Source: Pelagihabitans sp963710535
Lineage (GTDB): Bacteria > Bacteroidota > Bacteroidia > Flavobacteriales > Flavobacteriaceae
Reading direction: 5' to 3'
Assembly: GCA_963710535.1 (NCBI GenBank)
Contig: CAVQAW010000007.1
Coordinates: 186,001-250,000 of the forward strand
Length of the DNA: 64,000 nucleotides
Position 1 is the stretch's first letter. Each line of letters opens with the position of its first letter. Both the position numbers and the translations under genes were made by a program. The notes below the pieces were generated by a model. It worked only from the letters and a program-made list of their open reading frames with translations. It had not been told where the DNA came from and made no database searches. Shown one piece after another: positions 62,601-64,000 of this stretch.

Positions 62601-63665
62601 TCAATTGCAATGTTCCTCCAAAAAGTTGAGCAATGACCGGTTGAAAAGGGCAGGTTCGAAGGCATTATAAAGGGTATCGATATTTTTTTTGAGGTATTTT
62701 TTATCTTGATTTTCAAAAAGTTCCGGTTTGTAGTCTTTCAGGTGTGCCCCGATATGCTTTGTTCGGGCATCATTGTGCCATGCTTCCTTGAGAATAAATG
62801 GACTGAACATACAAAATGTCGGAACCTCAATGGCCTTTGCCATGTTCACCGCGCCCCCTTCGTTGCCGATCAGGGCGTCACATTGCGATAACAGCGCTAT
62901 GAATTCCCGTAAGGAAGGGGCATAAAAGTCGATCGCGATCCGTTCTCGGGTTTTGGCATCGCATTGGTCATATATGTCCCGGGCTTCTTTTCCTGGTGGG
63001 GCAGGTAGTTGAAAAGTATTTTGGCATTGGTGTTTTTGCAAATGGTGCCGATGATGTTGGCCATATAGGCGGCGGGATAGGTTTTGATCGTATCGCTGCC
63101 CAAAATGCCCATCATGATCAGCGGTTGGGATGCATCCGACTTTAATGCCTTGGCGACCTTGGAGGCGGCTTGCATCTCTGCTTCCTGCAGGTATAATTTT
63201 GGGTTCGTCTCAAAGGTGTTCGATTCCTTCAGCAAGGGATTTAGCAACCGCAACCGGTTGTGCATGGCCAAGGGAATCGTTCCTTCAACCACCAGATTTT
63301 TCCTTGATGGTATCGGTATACACCCATCGGGTATACCATTTGTCGTGCGCTATCTTGTACTGTGCGCGGGCAAAGTGCGAGATCAGGTTGCTTTCCAATT
63401 TACCGTAAACATCGATCACCGCATAATATTCCTCTTTTTTGATCTCTTTCAAGAAGTCATAAAAATCGAATTTATTTCTACTGAAATGATTTTTGAAGAC
63501 GATGACCTTATCGATAAAGGGGTTGTTCTCCAACACCGCCAAGGTATGTTCGTTGGCGACGAAATGTATTTGGCAATCGGGATACCGCTCTTTCAGATTT
63601 TCACAAAGAATGGTGCTGGTGAGCACGTCACCTATCATTTTTTGCTGTATGACCAGGAATTTCAT
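62601..63665 (-). pseudogene. Family 9 (heptosyltransferase-like) glycosyltransferase, two frameshifts
   Basis: About 354 residues when repaired. The opening MKFLVIQQKMIGDVLTSTIL and the late LLSQCDALIGNEGGAVNMAKA are hallmarks of GT9. The three parts lie in different frames. Removing one T from the TTTTT at 63298-63302 joins TDTIKE to NLVVEGTIPLAMHN. Adding one T to the TTTT at 62988-62991 joins NYLPHQEK to EARDIYDQCD. GT9 enzymes add heptose or related sugars to lipopolysaccharide core. It precedes the GT2 gene and forms an operon with it. A likely sequence error rather than a real loss. Confidence 0.87.
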
Positions 63666-63693
63666 ACGATTCGGGGCTTCGTTTCCAATGCTG

Positions 63694-63701
63694 CAAATAT
63701 A
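63694..63701 (-). promoter_or_regulatory. -7 promoter element of the GT9-GT2 operon
   Basis: TATATTTG on the minus strand matches TAnnTTTG exactly, 28 bp upstream of the ATG at 63665. No clear -33 element precedes it. Confidence 0.45.
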
Positions 63702-63751
63702 GCCAATTTAGGGTCAGTTCCGATGACGGCCCATTTAGACGGCATATTTTC

Positions 63752-63781
63752 TTGGTGATCCTTTTCAAAAAACTACATTTG
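63752..63781 (+). promoter_or_regulatory. Promoter of the last glycosyltransferase gene
   Basis: TTG (63752-63754), 19 bp spacer, then TACATTTG (63774-63781): an exact Bacteroidota-type promoter. The ATG is 28 bp further on. It runs divergently to the GT9 promoter 50 bp away. Confidence 0.65.
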
Positions 63782-63809
63782 CAAAATCATCAGAAAGCAA
63801 GCGCATCCT

Positions 63810-64000
63810 ATGAGCACGGTCAGTGTCATCATTAGTACCTATAACAAGCCGGATTGGCTGGAAAAGGTTTTGTGGGGCTTCAATTGCCAGACCTACAAAG
63901 ATTTTGAGGTCATTATTGCCGATGATGGTTCGGGCTCGGAAACCAAGGATAAAATTGAGGCACTAAAACCACTAATGTCCTATCCCATCAATCATATTTG
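63810..64000 (+). CDS. Family 2 glycosyltransferase (partial, N-terminus only)
   Basis: The first 63 residues of a GT-A enzyme: STVSVIISTYNKPDWLEKVL, then QTYKDFEVIIADDGSGSETKD, with the nucleotide-binding DDGS segment. The gene leaves the window at 64000. It belongs with the divergent GT9-GT2 operon in a surface polysaccharide locus. Confidence 0.88.
   Translation, partial: MSTVSVIISTYNKPDWLEKVLWGFNCQTYKDFEVIIADDGSGSETKDKIEALKPLMSYPINHI

Noticed and set aside
1..64000. CRISPR arrays, tRNA, rRNA, prophage or IS elements
   Set aside because: None were recognised in any intergenic stretch; gaps are short and hold only promoters and hairpins.

Overview
The window looks like a chromosomal segment of a marine-type Flavobacteriaceae (Bacteroidota). 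Evidence: promoters of the TTG-N19-TAnnTTTG type with no strong Shine-Dalgarno sites; signal peptides ending in AQ or SQ; a type IX secretion (T9SS) C-terminal domain; a bacillithiol gene (bshC); several Bacteroidota-typical families (DUF3667, PafA-like phosphatase, DUF3500); and the gene order guaA - LysM protein - osmC - DUF922 - bshC. No rRNA, tRNA, CRISPR array, IS element or prophage was seen. Most of the window is ordinary, densely packed chromosome.

Layout. 0-8.3 kb: PNPOx-like oxidase, SIMPL protein, then guaA and its downstream run, converging on bshC. 8.6-17.3 kb: exported M14 peptidase, DUF3667 membrane protein, a two-gene unit of a Pycsar-type membrane effector (PycTM) plus a separate HD hydrolase, PafA-like phosphatase, a CotH-like exported protein, and a bestrophin-like channel. 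17.4-33.4 kb: catabolic and envelope functions (penicillin-acylase lipoprotein, sorbosone-dehydrogenase/HEAT/cytochrome lipoprotein, serine beta-lactamase-like hydrolase, exported Gfo/Idh/MocA protein, metallophosphoesterase, SRAP/HMCES, DUF3500, GNAT, pirin, and a GMC oxidoreductase with a Tat-type small subunit). 33.6-43.9 kb: TRIC channel, cyclophilin and CoA-type NUDIX hydrolase with overlapping divergent start codons, PlsC, an ECF sigma factor with a membrane partner, M20 amidohydrolase, NDH-2, xerD, an outer-membrane protein and aroQ.

44.4-52.9 kb is the most distinctive locus. A 2189-residue T9SS-exported protease has a sedolisin-like Asp/Glu/Ser signature, several MBG-like repeats and five perfect copies of the heptapeptide KLRAVVN, each written with different codons. 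Six bases downstream lies a membrane-spanning TPR-adenylate cyclase. Two C-homopolymers lie upstream. I infer a secreted protease linked to cAMP signalling.

53-64 kb: acyl-CoA ligase, DUF3817, lpdA, nucleoid-associated protein, ctaA, the CCA/poly(A) polymerase family gene, tsaC-like, and glycosyltransferases of a surface polysaccharide locus. Four genes here (lpdA, the CCA family gene, a GT2 and a GT9) carry eight single-base indels within about 7 kb, each in a homopolymer or a doublet. None was seen in the first 56 kb. This points to low consensus accuracy at this end rather than eight real mutations.
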